From contig NZ_JACSUD010000003.1 in NCBI RefSeq assembly GCF_014385435.1, positions 113,537 through 177,536 of the forward strand: a DNA stretch of 64,000 bases. The letters run 5' to 3'. Below, piece by piece: positions 29,162 to 37,738 of the stretch; positions within the stretch are counted from its first letter, which is position 1, and the number at the start of each line of letters is the position of its first letter. The notes under the pieces were generated by a model that searched no databases, was not told where the DNA came from, and saw nothing but the letters and a program-made list of their open reading frames with translations. This DNA comes from Alloprevotella sp. Lung230. Its GTDB lineage: Bacteria; Bacteroidota; Bacteroidia; Bacteroidales; Bacteroidaceae. The position numbers were made by a program, and so were the translations under genes.

Positions 29162-30940
29162 ATGAAACCTTTCCAATTTGCACCGCGCATCCTGCGCGAC
29201 CTTCGGGGCTACAACCGCCGGAAGTTTACCGCCGACCTCATCGCCGGCATCGTGGTCGGCATCGTGGCGCTGCCGCTGGCCATCGCCTTTGCCATTGCCG
29301 CCTCGCCGGGAGGTGATGTGCAGCACACCATCGGGCCGGTGGCCGGCATCCTCACCGCCATCGTGGCGGGCGTGATCATCTCGGCGCTGGGGGGCAGCCG
29401 TGTCCAGATTGGTGGGCCTACGGGTGCGTTCATCGTCATTATTTATGGCGTCGTGGCGCAGTTTGGCCTTTCGGGCCTCCTCATCGCCACCATCATGGCC
29501 GGCCTCTTCCTCGTCCTGCTGGGCGTGTTTCGTTTGGGCGCCATCATCAAGTTCATCCCTTATCCCATCGTGGTGGGCTTCACCTCGGGCATCGCGCTCA
29601 CCATCTTCACCACGCAGGTCAAGGACCTCTTCGGGTTGCAGATTGAGGGCGGTGTTCCGGCGGAATTTATCGACAAATGGCTGTGCTATTTCCGCCATTT
29701 TCAGACCTTCGATCCGGCTTCGACCCTCGTTGGATTGCTTTCAATCATGTTGATTGTGCTTTCGCCCAAAGTGTGGCGTAAACTTCCCGGTTCGCTCGTG
29801 GCCATTGTCGTGACCACCGCGCTGGTCTATCTGACCAACCGCACCGGCCTCACCCACATCGCCACCATCGGCGACCGCTTCGGGCAAATCACCGCCTCCC
29901 TGCCGCCCATCACCGCTCTCGACATCGACTGGGCGAGCCTTTTCACTGATGCGCAGGGGCGCTTCACCATGAACACCATCAACACCCTCATCCCCACCGC
30001 CCTTGTCATCGCCGTGCTCGGAGCGATTGAGAGCCTGCTTTCTGCCACCGTGGCCGATGGCGTCACGGGCGACCACCACGACTCCAACCAAGAACTGGTG
30101 GGGCAGGGCATTGCCAACATCGTGGCCCCCTTCTTCGGCGGTATCCCCGCCACAGGAGCCATTGCCCGCACCATGACCAACATCAACAACAACGCCGCCA
30201 CCTGCATGGCCGGCATCGTCCACGCCTTGGTGTTGCTCGTCATTTTCCTCGTGGCCATGCCCTTGGCGTCCTACATTCCTATGGCGTGTCTGGCAGGTGT
30301 GCTCGTGGTGGTGAGTTACAACATGAGCGGTTGGCGCACCTTCTCGCAACTCATCCATCGTCCCAAAAGCGATGTGGCGGTGTTGCTCTTCACCTTCGCG
30401 CTCACCGTGCTGTTTGATCTCACCGTGGCCATTGAGGTAGGACTGCTCTTGGCCTGTCTGCTCTTCATGCGTCGCATGACCGAAACCACCCACCTCTCCA
30501 TTCTGACCAAGGAAATCGACCCCAATGCCGACGCCGAGAGTGACATCCATTTCCATGAAGAAGCGCTTGTCATCCCTGCCGGTGTCGAGGTCTACGAAAT
30601 CAACGGCCCCTTCTTCTTCGGAGTGGCCAACTGCTTTGAAGAGATGACAGCCGAGATGCAGGACCACCCCGCCATTCGCATCATTCGTATGCGTAAAGTG
30701 CCCTTCATCGACTCGACAGGCGTGCACAACCTCGAAAATCTCTGCCTGATGAGTCATCAAGACGGTACGCAAATCATTCTCTCGGGCGTGCAGGAGAAGG
30801 TGCGCCGGGTGCTCGAAAAGTCCGGTTTCGACCGCCTTATCGGCAGCGAAAACATTTGTCCCGACATTCACGTGGCTCTCGCGCGTGCCGAAGCACTCAC
30901 CGCCCTGTTGCCGCAGACCAGGGCACACGGTGCAGAGTAG
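29162..30940 (+). CDS. SulP family anion transporter with STAS domain
   Basis: A 592-residue inner-membrane permease. The N-terminal signature DLIAGIVVGIVALPLAIAFA and about 12 hydrophobic segments identify SulP (sulfate, bicarbonate or other anions). The conserved QIGGPTGAFIVIIYGVVAQF and the GGIPATGAIARTMTNINN loop are visible. Residues about 465-585 form a STAS domain with MRKVPFIDSTGVHNLENLCL, in which the serine of DSTG is the usual regulatory position. The substrate cannot be read from sequence. It is monocistronic and convergent with the next gene. Confidence 0.9.
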   Translation: MKPFQFAPRILRDLRGYNRRKFTADLIAGIVVGIVALPLAIAFAIAASPGGDVQHTIGPVAGILTAIVAGVIISALGGSRVQIGGPTGAFIVIIYGVVAQFGLSGLLIATIMAGLFLVLLGVFRLGAIIKFIPYPIVVGFTSGIALTIFTTQVKDLFGLQIEGGVPAEFIDKWLCYFRHFQTFDPASTLVGLLSIMLIVLSPKVWRKLPGSLVAIVVTTALVYLTNRTGLTHIATIGDRFGQITASLPPITALDIDWASLFTDAQGRFTMNTINTLIPTALVIAVLGAIESLLSATVADGVTGDHHDSNQELVGQGIANIVAPFFGGIPATGAIARTMTNINNNAATCMAGIVHALVLLVIFLVAMPLASYIPMACLAGVLVVVSYNMSGWRTFSQLIHRPKSDVAVLLFTFALTVLFDLTVAIEVGLLLACLLFMRRMTETTHLSILTKEIDPNADAESDIHFHEEALVIPAGVEVYEINGPFFFGVANCFEEMTAEMQDHPAIRIIRMRKVPFIDSTGVHNLENLCLMSHQDGTQIILSGVQEKVRRVLEKSGFDRLIGSENICPDIHVALARAEALTALLPQTRAHGAE

Positions 30941-31000
30941 TAAGACTTAGACCATAAAGTTATTGCTGTTTGGTAAACTTCAATACGTCAATCATTTTAT

Positions 31001-31038
31001 TTCCAACGGTATGGAAAAGATTTTCCAAGGGTTTGGAA
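31001..31038. repeat. 22-bp phased palindromes of the TTCCA..GG..TGGAA type (2 units)
   Basis: TTCCAACGGTATGGAA (31001-31016) and TTCCAAGGGTTTGGAA (31023-31038) have centres exactly 22 bp apart. The same kind of unit, in a stronger array, occurs at 45944-46003. They lie in the 304-bp gap between the convergent SulP and CoA-disulfide-reductase genes; no gene is seen in the gap. Confidence 0.65.
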
Positions 31039-31160
31039 TTTTTTTGGGAAAATACTTTAAGCGGAGAGTACCTCCAATGCGTACGCTCCTTTCTCCTCAG
31101 GCTTTTGTCCGGAAAAGTGGCTAAGTATCTCCATTTTTACCGGACAGCAATCAAAATCAA

Positions 31161-31214
31161 CGAACTCGTCCCCCTCAAAAGGCAGAAAGCAACCTTTTGA
31201 GGGGGACGAGTTCG
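31161..31214. terminator. Perfect 22-bp hairpin between convergent genes
   Basis: CGAACTCGTCCCCCTCAAAAGG and its exact complement are separated by a 10-nt loop. There is no strong T-run on either side, but the position between convergent genes suggests a bidirectional terminator. The long perfect stem is unusual. Confidence 0.65.
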
Positions 31215-31244
31215 TCTTAAACATTTAGGGAAATGGTACTCCGA

Positions 31245-33701
31245 TTAGATGAAGAGGTTGAGATCGGCTTGTTCAGCGCGCGCCATATAAGTGGCTACGC
31301 CGCCGATGGTAGTGCCGTCCAGCAGTTCTTCGTGAGCCACGCCCATCATGTCCATCGACATTTGGCAGGCAATAAACTCCACCCCGTTGTTGAGCGCCTG
31401 TTGCCGCAGTTCTTCCAGTTGGCTGATGCCTTTTTTACGCATAATGTGGCGCATCATGCGGTCGCCTATGCCGAACATACTCATCTTTGAGAGTTTGAGC
31501 GCGCGCGAGTCGGCAGGGAGCATCCAAGAGAACATCTTGCCGAAGAGGTCTTTTTGCACTGCCGGTTTCTGTTCCTTCTTAATGACATTCAGTCCCCAGA
31601 AAGTGAAGAAAATCGACACGTGTTGTCCCGTGGCGGCAGCACCGTTGGCCAGAACGAAGGTGGCCAAGGCTTTGTCTAAATCATCGGAAAACATGATGAA
31701 GGTTTTGCCCTTTCCCGATTCCGACGTGTTGATGGGGCAGGCCGTAGGGGCTTGCTTTTCAATGTCGACGACAAAACAATTTCCTTCGGTGCGTTGTCCG
31801 ACATAGCGATGTCCGGTACTTTTACACCAAGCCTTGGCATCGCGTACAAATCCGGGGTCGGTGGCTCGCACCGACAGCAGGTGTCCCACTTCGGCGGAGT
31901 CCATGGCTTGCTTCAGGCGGAGGATGGGGCCGGGGCACTGCAATCCGCAGGCATCTACCGAAACCACGTGTTGGGCTGCGGGAGCCTCCAACGTCTTTCC
32001 GCAGGGAGCGCAGGGCGTGGTGAGGGAGGGGGAAGCCGTGCAGACGGTCACAGGGGTAGTGGCGGCTTCGTAGAGTTTGAAACCACCCGAGAGGTTGCGA
32101 ACATTCTCGAAACCACGTGCCACGAGGATTTGCTGCGCCAAATAACCGCGCAGACCCACAGCGCAGAAAATCACGATGGGGCGCTCACGCGGCACTTCGG
32201 CGATGCGCTCGCGGAGGTCATCGAGGGGAATGTTCACCGCGTGGGGAATGCTGCCGAGGGCAAACTCTTCGGGAGTGCGGACATCGAGCAGGAAGGTGTC
32301 GTCGGGCTGTGCCGAGAGGGATTTCACTTCGCGCCAGTAGACCACCGGCATTTTCCCGTTGAGCACGTTGCTCGCAGCATAGCCCGCAATGGCAATCGGG
32401 TCTTTGGCGGAAGAGTAGGGAGGAGCGTAGCAGTGTTCGAGCGTGAGCAGGTCGGCTATCGTGCCTTTGTGCTTAATGATTTGAGCCACTTGGTCGATGC
32501 GCTTGTCCACCCCTTCGCTGCCTACGGCTTGCGCCCCGTAAATCTGCCCTGTGGTGGGAGAAAAGGTGAGTTTGATGACGATGGGAGTCGCTCCCGGATA
32601 GTAGCCGGCGTGGGAGTTCGACTGGGTGGTGCTGCTGAGGTAGGCCATGCCCTCTTGCTTGAGGCGTTTGGCCGGCAGTCCGGTCGAGGCCACGGTGAGC
32701 TGAAACACCTTGGCGACAGCCGTTCCGATTGCTCCCTCGTAGGGGGTGTGGTTGCCGCCCACCATATTGTCGGCCACGATGCGCCCTTGTCGGTTGGCCG
32801 GTCCTGCCAAGAAGTTGAGCCACGGTTTGCCGGTGATGGGGTGGGTAAATTCGATGGCATCGCCCACGGCATAAACATCTTCTGCCGAAGTCATAAGGTA
32901 ATCGTCCACCTTGATGCCGCGTTCGCCAAGGGCAATGCCGACCTTCTGTGCGAGTTCCGTAGCCGGACGGACACCGATAGAGAGCAGCACGATGTCGGCT
33001 GCAATGCGCGTCCCATCGTTCAAGCAAACCATCACGCCGCGTTCGGCTGCTTCAAAGCGTTCGACCGCCTTTTCCAAATAGAGCTGCACCCCTCGGTCGC
33101 TGAGGTGTTGGTGCACCAATGAAGCCATGGAGAAATCAATGGGCGCCAACACTTGGTTGCCCATTTCGATGAGATTGACTTGCAAACCGCGTTCGTGGAG
33201 GTTTTCGGCCATTTCAAGACCGATGAAACCGCCGCCCACCACCACCGCCGTTTGTGCGGTATGGTTGTCTAAGTAAGTCTTGATGCGGTCGGTGTCTTCC
33301 ACATTCCGAAGGGTGAAAATGCCCTCCAAGTCTATGCCGGGCAGAGGGGGACGTACGGGGCTTGCACCAGGGGAGAGGAGGAGTTTGTCGTAGGTTTCTG
33401 TGTATTGACTTCCATCTGCACGCTGAATGGTGATGCGCTTGTTCTCAGTGTCGATGTCTACGGCTTCATTCTCTGTGCGTACGTCGATGGCAAAGCGTTT
33501 GCCGAATTGCCGAGCGGTTTGTACGAAGAGTTTTTCGCGGTCGGCAATGCTGCCCCCGATGTAGTAAGGAAGTCCGCAGTTGGCATAAGAGATGTATTTG
33601 CCTTTTTCGAGTAAAATGATTTCTGCGTTTTCGTCGGCACGGCGGATGCGTGCAGCAGCGGTGGCTCCACCGGCCACCCCGCCAATAATCACATGTTTCA
33701 T
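31245..33701 (-). CDS. CoA-disulfide reductase-like flavoprotein fused to rhodanese, TusA and DsrE-like domains
   Basis: An 818-residue sulfur-handling fusion. The N-terminal pyridine-nucleotide disulfide oxidoreductase has the FAD loop VIIGGVAGGATAAARIRR, active-site C42 in SYANCGLPYYIGG and the NAD loop VVVGGGFIGLEMAENL. Then comes a rhodanese domain (active loop IFCAVGLRGY) and a TusA-like domain with CGLQCPGPILRLKQAMDSAE (CPxP). The end is a DsrE/peroxiredoxin-like domain (TFIMFSDDLDKALATFVLAN, IFFTFWGLNVIKK). This order is known for CoADR-rhodanese fusions that handle persulfide or polysulfide. The start is the ATG at 33701, because the promoter box at 33735-33742 excludes the upstream in-frame ATG. 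Confidence 0.9.
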   Translation of the reverse strand: MKHVIIGGVAGGATAAARIRRADENAEIILLEKGKYISYANCGLPYYIGGSIADREKLFVQTARQFGKRFAIDVRTENEAVDIDTENKRITIQRADGSQYTETYDKLLLSPGASPVRPPLPGIDLEGIFTLRNVEDTDRIKTYLDNHTAQTAVVVGGGFIGLEMAENLHERGLQVNLIEMGNQVLAPIDFSMASLVHQHLSDRGVQLYLEKAVERFEAAERGVMVCLNDGTRIAADIVLLSIGVRPATELAQKVGIALGERGIKVDDYLMTSAEDVYAVGDAIEFTHPITGKPWLNFLAGPANRQGRIVADNMVGGNHTPYEGAIGTAVAKVFQLTVASTGLPAKRLKQEGMAYLSSTTQSNSHAGYYPGATPIVIKLTFSPTTGQIYGAQAVGSEGVDKRIDQVAQIIKHKGTIADLLTLEHCYAPPYSSAKDPIAIAGYAASNVLNGKMPVVYWREVKSLSAQPDDTFLLDVRTPEEFALGSIPHAVNIPLDDLRERIAEVPRERPIVIFCAVGLRGYLAQQILVARGFENVRNLSGGFKLYEAATTPVTVCTASPSLTTPCAPCGKTLEAPAAQHVVSVDACGLQCPGPILRLKQAMDSAEVGHLLSVRATDPGFVRDAKAWCKSTGHRYVGQRTEGNCFVVDIEKQAPTACPINTSESGKGKTFIMFSDDLDKALATFVLANGAAATGQHVSIFFTFWGLNVIKKEQKPAVQKDLFGKMFSWMLPADSRALKLSKMSMFGIGDRMMRHIMRKKGISQLEELRQQALNNGVEFIACQMSMDMMGVAHEELLDGTTIGGVATYMARAEQADLNLFI

Positions 33702-33734
33702 AAATTTCTTACGTTGAGTTCTATTTTCAGCGAG

Positions 33735-33742
33735 CAAAGATA
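33735..33742 (-). promoter_or_regulatory. Bacteroidota promoter (TATCTTTG) for the sulfur fusion protein
   Basis: On the minus strand TATCTTTG lies 34 bp before the ATG at 33701. It overlaps an alternative upstream ATG, which it therefore excludes. Confidence 0.7.
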
Positions 33743-33829
33743 AGAATTATTTTCTAAGCGAAATAATTTTAGTGGGGAAGAATACGAAAAAGGCCGAATT
33801 GGAAAAAGATTTTGCGCTGACGACGAAGC

Positions 33830-33870
33830 AAAAAGCGCCCCCACTCTACACGCTTGCAGAGGAGGGGCGC
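33830..33870 (-). terminator. Terminator of the pepD transcript
   Basis: On the minus strand GCGCCCCTCCTCT / AGAGTGGGGGCGC (11 of 13 pairs) is followed by TTTTTGC. It lies just past the pepD stop. Confidence 0.7.
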
Positions 33871-33895
33871 ACAGCATAAATGATAAAGTACGTTG

Positions 33896-35356
33896 TTATT
33901 TCTTAGGGATGCGGCGGAGCGTTTCGAGCACCAAACGCCAGTAGCCTTCGACTGAAGGAATGTGGCAACGCTCATTGGGCGTGTGAGGCGATTGGAGTGT
34001 CGGACCGAAGGAGACAACATCCATGTTGGGGCAGTGGCTCAAAATGACCGAACATTCAAGGCCGGCGTGGATGACTTGGACGATGGGATCTTCCTTAAAG
34101 AGGTCGCGGTAGGCTTCGCGCATGATTTCCACAATCTCGCTCTTGGGCGAAGGTTGCCAAGCCGGATAGGCACCGCCGGTTTCGATTTTCATACCCGCCA
34201 TGGAGAAGCAGGCTTCGAGGGTGTCTACGCAGTATTGGCGCATAGAGTCGGAGCTGGAACGGACAAGGATCTTGATAAACGCCTTGCCGTCGACGATTTC
34301 GATGATGGAGAGGTTGCTGGACGTTTCGACAATCGTGGGGAGATGGGGAATAAAGCGGAGCACACCGTTGTGGCAGCCGAGGATAGCGTTGGCCAGATTG
34401 TCCTGCACCTCTTCGGGCACAAGGGCTTCGGGCATGTCGGTATCGACCACTTCGAGCGTGAGGTTGGGCTCAATGTAGCCATACTCGTCGCGGAAGTCTT
34501 TGAGCCACTCTTCGGCCACGGTTTCTTTCAGAGCAGCGACATTTTCGGCAGGAAGCGTGAGGGCAACTTCGGCATCGCGGGGAATGGCGTTGCGCATGTT
34601 GCCGCCTTTCCAAGAGGCCAGGCGTGCCTCAAAGTTGGCAATGGCATCGACCACCACGCGCGCCATCAGTTTGTTGGCATTGGCGCGGCCTTCGTTGATT
34701 TCGAGGCCGGAGTGTCCGCCACGCAGACCGCCCAGTACGATGCGCACGGCTTGGTCGCCGGCTTCGGGAGCCACTTCCTTATATTCGAGTTCAGCGGTGA
34801 AGTTGATACCCCCTGCCGAACCAATCATCAGTTCGCCGTGGGTCTCGTTATCGAGATTGAGGAGAATGTCGCCTTTGAGGAGACCGTCTTCCATGTGTTC
34901 GACACCGTACATCGTGGTCTCCTCGTCGCTGGTCATAAAGGCTTCAAGAGGGCCGTGGGGAATGGTGTCGTCTTCAAAGATGGCCATGATGGTGGCGATG
35001 GCCATACCATCGTCGGCGCCGAGGGTTGTGTTGTTGGCGTGCACCCATTCGCCATCAACGATGGTTTCAATGGGGTCGGTTTCAAAGTTGTGGGGAGAGT
35101 CGGGCGTCTTTTGAGGCACCATGTCGGTGTGGCCTTGCAGCGTCACGACTTTGCGGTCTTCCATGCCGGGAGTGGCCGGCTTGTACATGAGGATATTGCC
35201 CGCGTTGTCTTGTCGGGCTTCGATATTGTGCTCTGCAGCCCAATCGAGGAGAAACTTCTGAATTTTCTCCAAATGACCGGAAGGACGGGGCACTTGGTTG
35301 AGCAAGTGGAAATTGCGCCAGATGGCTTCTGGTTGCAAAGAGAGGATTTGGCTCAT
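33896..35356 (-). CDS. pepD: Aminoacyl-histidine dipeptidase (cytosol non-specific dipeptidase, M20)
   Basis: A 486-residue M20 metallopeptidase that cleaves Xaa-His and other dipeptides in the cytosol. Motifs: KVVTLQGHTDMVPQKTPDS (first zinc His), NNTTLGADDGMAIATIMAI (bridging Asp), and FMTSDEETTMYGVEHMEDGL (catalytic and zinc Glu pair). LLNLDNETHGELMIGSAGG and the C-terminal CSVILSHCPNMDVVSFGPT also fit PepD. Its ATG overlaps the stop of the upstream membrane-protein gene by 4 nt (ATGA), so the two form one minus-strand transcript. Confidence 0.93.
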   Translation of the reverse strand: MSQILSLQPEAIWRNFHLLNQVPRPSGHLEKIQKFLLDWAAEHNIEARQDNAGNILMYKPATPGMEDRKVVTLQGHTDMVPQKTPDSPHNFETDPIETIVDGEWVHANNTTLGADDGMAIATIMAIFEDDTIPHGPLEAFMTSDEETTMYGVEHMEDGLLKGDILLNLDNETHGELMIGSAGGINFTAELEYKEVAPEAGDQAVRIVLGGLRGGHSGLEINEGRANANKLMARVVVDAIANFEARLASWKGGNMRNAIPRDAEVALTLPAENVAALKETVAEEWLKDFRDEYGYIEPNLTLEVVDTDMPEALVPEEVQDNLANAILGCHNGVLRFIPHLPTIVETSSNLSIIEIVDGKAFIKILVRSSSDSMRQYCVDTLEACFSMAGMKIETGGAYPAWQPSPKSEIVEIMREAYRDLFKEDPIVQVIHAGLECSVILSHCPNMDVVSFGPTLQSPHTPNERCHIPSVEGYWRLVLETLRRIPKK

Positions 35357-36348
35357 AGTAGATGATTGTTTGAGGGTTGATGTTTAGCAAAATTGAGATC
35401 CAGCCAGCCCACCAGTCCCATCACAATGACGAGGGCGGTCTGAAGGGTATGTACCACGAGGGCGAAGAGAATGGCCGGCGCTTCAGCCACGCCGTAGAGC
35501 ACGAGCATCGTTTTGACGGCAAAATGCCAAGGCCCTGCCCCGTTGGGGGTGGGAACGAGCACGGCAAAGGTGCTGGCGCTGAAAATGAGCAATGCCGCTG
35601 CGGGGTCGATGCCGGCGGTGAAGTCGTAGCAGAAGAAGGCCAGATAGAAGTGCAGATAATAGCCTGCCCAAATGCCGATGCTGTAGAGCAGATAGAGCAA
35701 AGGATGCTCCAACCGCCGCAAGGAGGCGATGCCGTCGAAAAAGCCCTGCACCTTTTCACGCCCTTTCTGAAAGGCTTTGACCCGCCAAAGGAGAAGTCCC
35801 GAGAAGCCCACGGCCAGCAGAAGGCAGAGGGCGGTGACGAGATAGCCCGTGGAGGTGAAGCGCGACAGGATGGCGTGGGGCGAGGTGCCTGTGGTGTGAA
35901 GAAAACGGAGAAACTGAGGGAGCTGCGTGGCAAAGGCCGCCACGGCAATGATCATCATCAGTACAGAATCGACCACGCGTTCGGCCACGACGGTGCCCAG
36001 CGATTTGGAAAACGAGATACCGGCATACTTTTTCAACGTGCCGCAGCGGGTCACTTCGCCCACTCGGGGAATGGCCAGACTCGCGGCATAGGAAATGAAA
36101 ATCGCATCCGAACAAATGCGGCGGGTGGGATGCTCACCCAGCGGCCGAAGCGCCAGTTGCCAGCGGAGGGCGCGGAAAGTGAGCGGCACGATGCCGAAAG
36201 CCAGCGAAAGGAGCATCCAACCCCAGTGCAGATGCAGGAGGCTGCGCCCGATTTGTCCCCAGTCGCTGCCCCGATACATCCACCAAAGGATGCCGATGCC
36301 GAGCGCAAAGGGTATGAAAATTTTAATTATGCTGACTATTGACTTCAC
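35353..36348 (-). CDS. Flippase-like integral membrane protein (UPF0104 / LPG-synthase TM type)
   Basis: A membrane protein of about 331 residues with seven or eight hydrophobic segments. Motifs of the family: IPFALGIGILWWMYRG, FRALRWQLALRPLGEHP, SYAASLAIPRVGEVTRCGTL, GTVVAERVVDSVLMMI and VPTPNGAGPWHFAVKTML. Relatives are lipid flippase-like proteins without a fixed substrate. The frame is open to an ATG at 36444, but homologues begin at about KSIVSIIKIFIPFALG, so I chose the GTG at 36348. A possible promoter box (TAATTTTG, minus strand) lies at 36442-36449. Confidence 0.8.
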   Translation of the reverse strand: MKSIVSIIKIFIPFALGIGILWWMYRGSDWGQIGRSLLHLHWGWMLLSLAFGIVPLTFRALRWQLALRPLGEHPTRRICSDAIFISYAASLAIPRVGEVTRCGTLKKYAGISFSKSLGTVVAERVVDSVLMMIIAVAAFATQLPQFLRFLHTTGTSPHAILSRFTSTGYLVTALCLLLAVGFSGLLLWRVKAFQKGREKVQGFFDGIASLRRLEHPLLYLLYSIGIWAGYYLHFYLAFFCYDFTAGIDPAAALLIFSASTFAVLVPTPNGAGPWHFAVKTMLVLYGVAEAPAILFALVVHTLQTALVIVMGLVGWLDLNFAKHQPSNNHLL

Positions 36349-36366
36349 ACAAACAAAGTTTTTTTG

Positions 36367-36374
36367 TAAATTTG
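36367..36374 (+). promoter_or_regulatory. Bacteroidota promoter (TAAATTTG) for rsmA
   Basis: TAAATTTG lies 93 bp before the rsmA ATG, in the divergent gap. Confidence 0.6.
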
Positions 36375-36441
36375 CGGCAAGAGAAGTGCCCAAACGGTGC
36401 TTTTCTGCACGTGGGAGTGCGCAAATGCAGTCCCTGCGTGG

Positions 36442-36449
36442 CAAAATTA
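36442..36449 (-). promoter_or_regulatory. Possible promoter box (TAATTTTG) for the flippase-pepD transcript
   Basis: On the minus strand the consensus TAnnTTTG is matched about 94 bp before the chosen GTG start. It sits over the longest in-frame ATG (36444), which argues against that start. Confidence 0.45.
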
Positions 36450-36467
36450 CAAATTTAATCTCGTAGA

Positions 36468-37283
36468 ATGAAGTCAGTACGCCCTAAAAAATTCCTTGGA
36501 CAGCACTTTTTGAAAGATTTGAGTGTGGCACGCGCCATTGCCGACACCGTAGACGCTTGTCCCGACCTGCCCATTCTCGAAGTCGGGCCGGGTATGGGCG
36601 TGCTCACACAATACCTCTTGACTAAGGAGCGACCGCTCAAAGTGGCCGAAATCGACTTTGAAAGTGTGGCTTATCTGCGCGAACATTTTCCGCAACTCGA
36701 AGCGGGTATCGTGGAGGACGATTTCTTGAAAATGCACCTCGAACATCTTTTCGACGGCGGCGCCTTCGTACTCACAGGCAACTATCCCTACAATATTTCG
36801 AGCCAGATTTTTTTCAAAATGCTCGACTACCGCCACCTCATTCCCTGCTGTACGGGCATGATTCAGAAGGAGGTGGCCGAACGCTTGGCCGCGGGACCCG
36901 GTAGCAAGACCTACGGCATTCTCTCGGTGCTTGTGCAGCTGTGGTACGATGTGGAATATCTTTTCACCGTGGAGCCGGGCGTGTTCAATCCGCCGCCCAA
37001 AGTGAAAAGTGCCGTCATCCGCATGACGCGCAACAAGGTGGAGGATTGCGGCTGCGACGAGCGATTGCTGCGCCGCGTGGTGAAAACCGCCTTCAACCAG
37101 CGCCGCAAAATGATGCGCGGCAGTCTTAAACCTCTCTTTGCACAACTGAACAACGAACTTGGGGTGGGGCGCGACCACAGTGAGTTCTTGGCGCAACCTC
37201 TCCTCACCCGACGTCCCGAACAGCTCAGCGTGAGCGAATTTGTGGCGCTCACCAATGCCGTGGCGGCCGAAATGGCACGCTGA
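36468..37283 (+). CDS. rsmA: 16S rRNA (adenine1518/1519-N6) dimethyltransferase
   Basis: A 271-residue KsgA/RsmA methyltransferase that dimethylates two adenines near the 3' end of 16S rRNA. KKFLGQHFLKDLSVARAIAD is the usual start, followed by the SAM motif ILEVGPGMGVLTQYLL, acidic AEIDFESVAYLREHF and the catalytic LTGNYPYNISSQIFFKMLD. FNQRRKMMRGSLK near the end is also conserved. It is first of a plus-strand run with merR and radA. Confidence 0.94.
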   Translation: MKSVRPKKFLGQHFLKDLSVARAIADTVDACPDLPILEVGPGMGVLTQYLLTKERPLKVAEIDFESVAYLREHFPQLEAGIVEDDFLKMHLEHLFDGGAFVLTGNYPYNISSQIFFKMLDYRHLIPCCTGMIQKEVAERLAAGPGSKTYGILSVLVQLWYDVEYLFTVEPGVFNPPPKVKSAVIRMTRNKVEDCGCDERLLRRVVKTAFNQRRKMMRGSLKPLFAQLNNELGVGRDHSEFLAQPLLTRRPEQLSVSEFVALTNAVAAEMAR

Positions 37284-37371
37284 TGCACGACCCGCTTCGC
37301 CGCGCATCTGCTGCATAAAAAAGCGGCGGCAGGACAAATTCGAAGGGCAAAGACCTGCCGAATGTGGCGTT

Positions 37372-37379
37372 TAATTTTG
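37372..37379 (+). promoter_or_regulatory. Possible promoter box (TAATTTTG) for the MerR-radA pair
   Basis: TAATTTTG lies only 13 bp before the MerR ATG, so any transcript from it would have a very short leader. Confidence 0.45.
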
Positions 37380-37391
37380 AACACTTAACTT

Positions 37392-37736
37392 ATGGCTTAC
37401 GCAGAAAAAAAAGACCTCAAACTCTTCTATACCATTGGAGAAGTTGCAGAGATGTTCGATGTGAAGGACACCCTCCTCCGTTTTTGGGAACGCGAATTTC
37501 CGCAAATCAATCCCAAGAAGGGTGGGCGTGGCGTGCGTCGATACACCAAGGACGATATCGAAATCATCCGCGTGATTTACAATCTGGTCAAGGTGCGCGG
37601 CCTGCGCATTGATGCCGCCCGCGAAGTGTTGCGCAAAAATCACGAAGGTACGGTGAAAACCACCGAAGTGGTGGATCGCCTGCGTGCCCTCAGAGCCGAA
37701 CTTGTGGAACTTAAAGCCGAAATGGGCGCAATGTGA
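37392..37736 (+). CDS. MerR family transcriptional regulator
   Basis: A 114-residue protein. The winged helix-turn-helix reads LFYTIGEVAEMFDVKDTLLR, FWEREFPQINPKK and GVRRYTKDDIEIIRVIYNLV. A short coiled-coil end (EVVDRLRALRAELVELKAEM) can serve for dimerisation. There is no effector-binding domain, unlike metal- or drug-sensing MerR proteins. This short type is common in Bacteroidota next to radA or rsmA. The target is unknown. The stop is 2 bp before the radA ATG. Confidence 0.88.
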   Translation: MAYAEKKDLKLFYTIGEVAEMFDVKDTLLRFWEREFPQINPKKGGRGVRRYTKDDIEIIRVIYNLVKVRGLRIDAAREVLRKNHEGTVKTTEVVDRLRALRAELVELKAEMGAM

Positions 37737-37738
37737 TT

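Noticed and set aside
29741..30928. Minus-strand frame of 395 codons opposite the SulP transporter
   Set aside because: The translation is a His/Gly/Glu-rich shadow of the membrane protein's codons, with no recognisable domain.
37362..37393. Similarity to the right end of the MITE-like element upstream of the MerR gene (GTTTAATTTTGAAcACTTA)
   Set aside because: Only one end-like stretch of about 25 bp is present, without a partner end or core hairpin, and the shared part is largely the promoter box TAATTTTG. Coincidence is more likely than an insertion.
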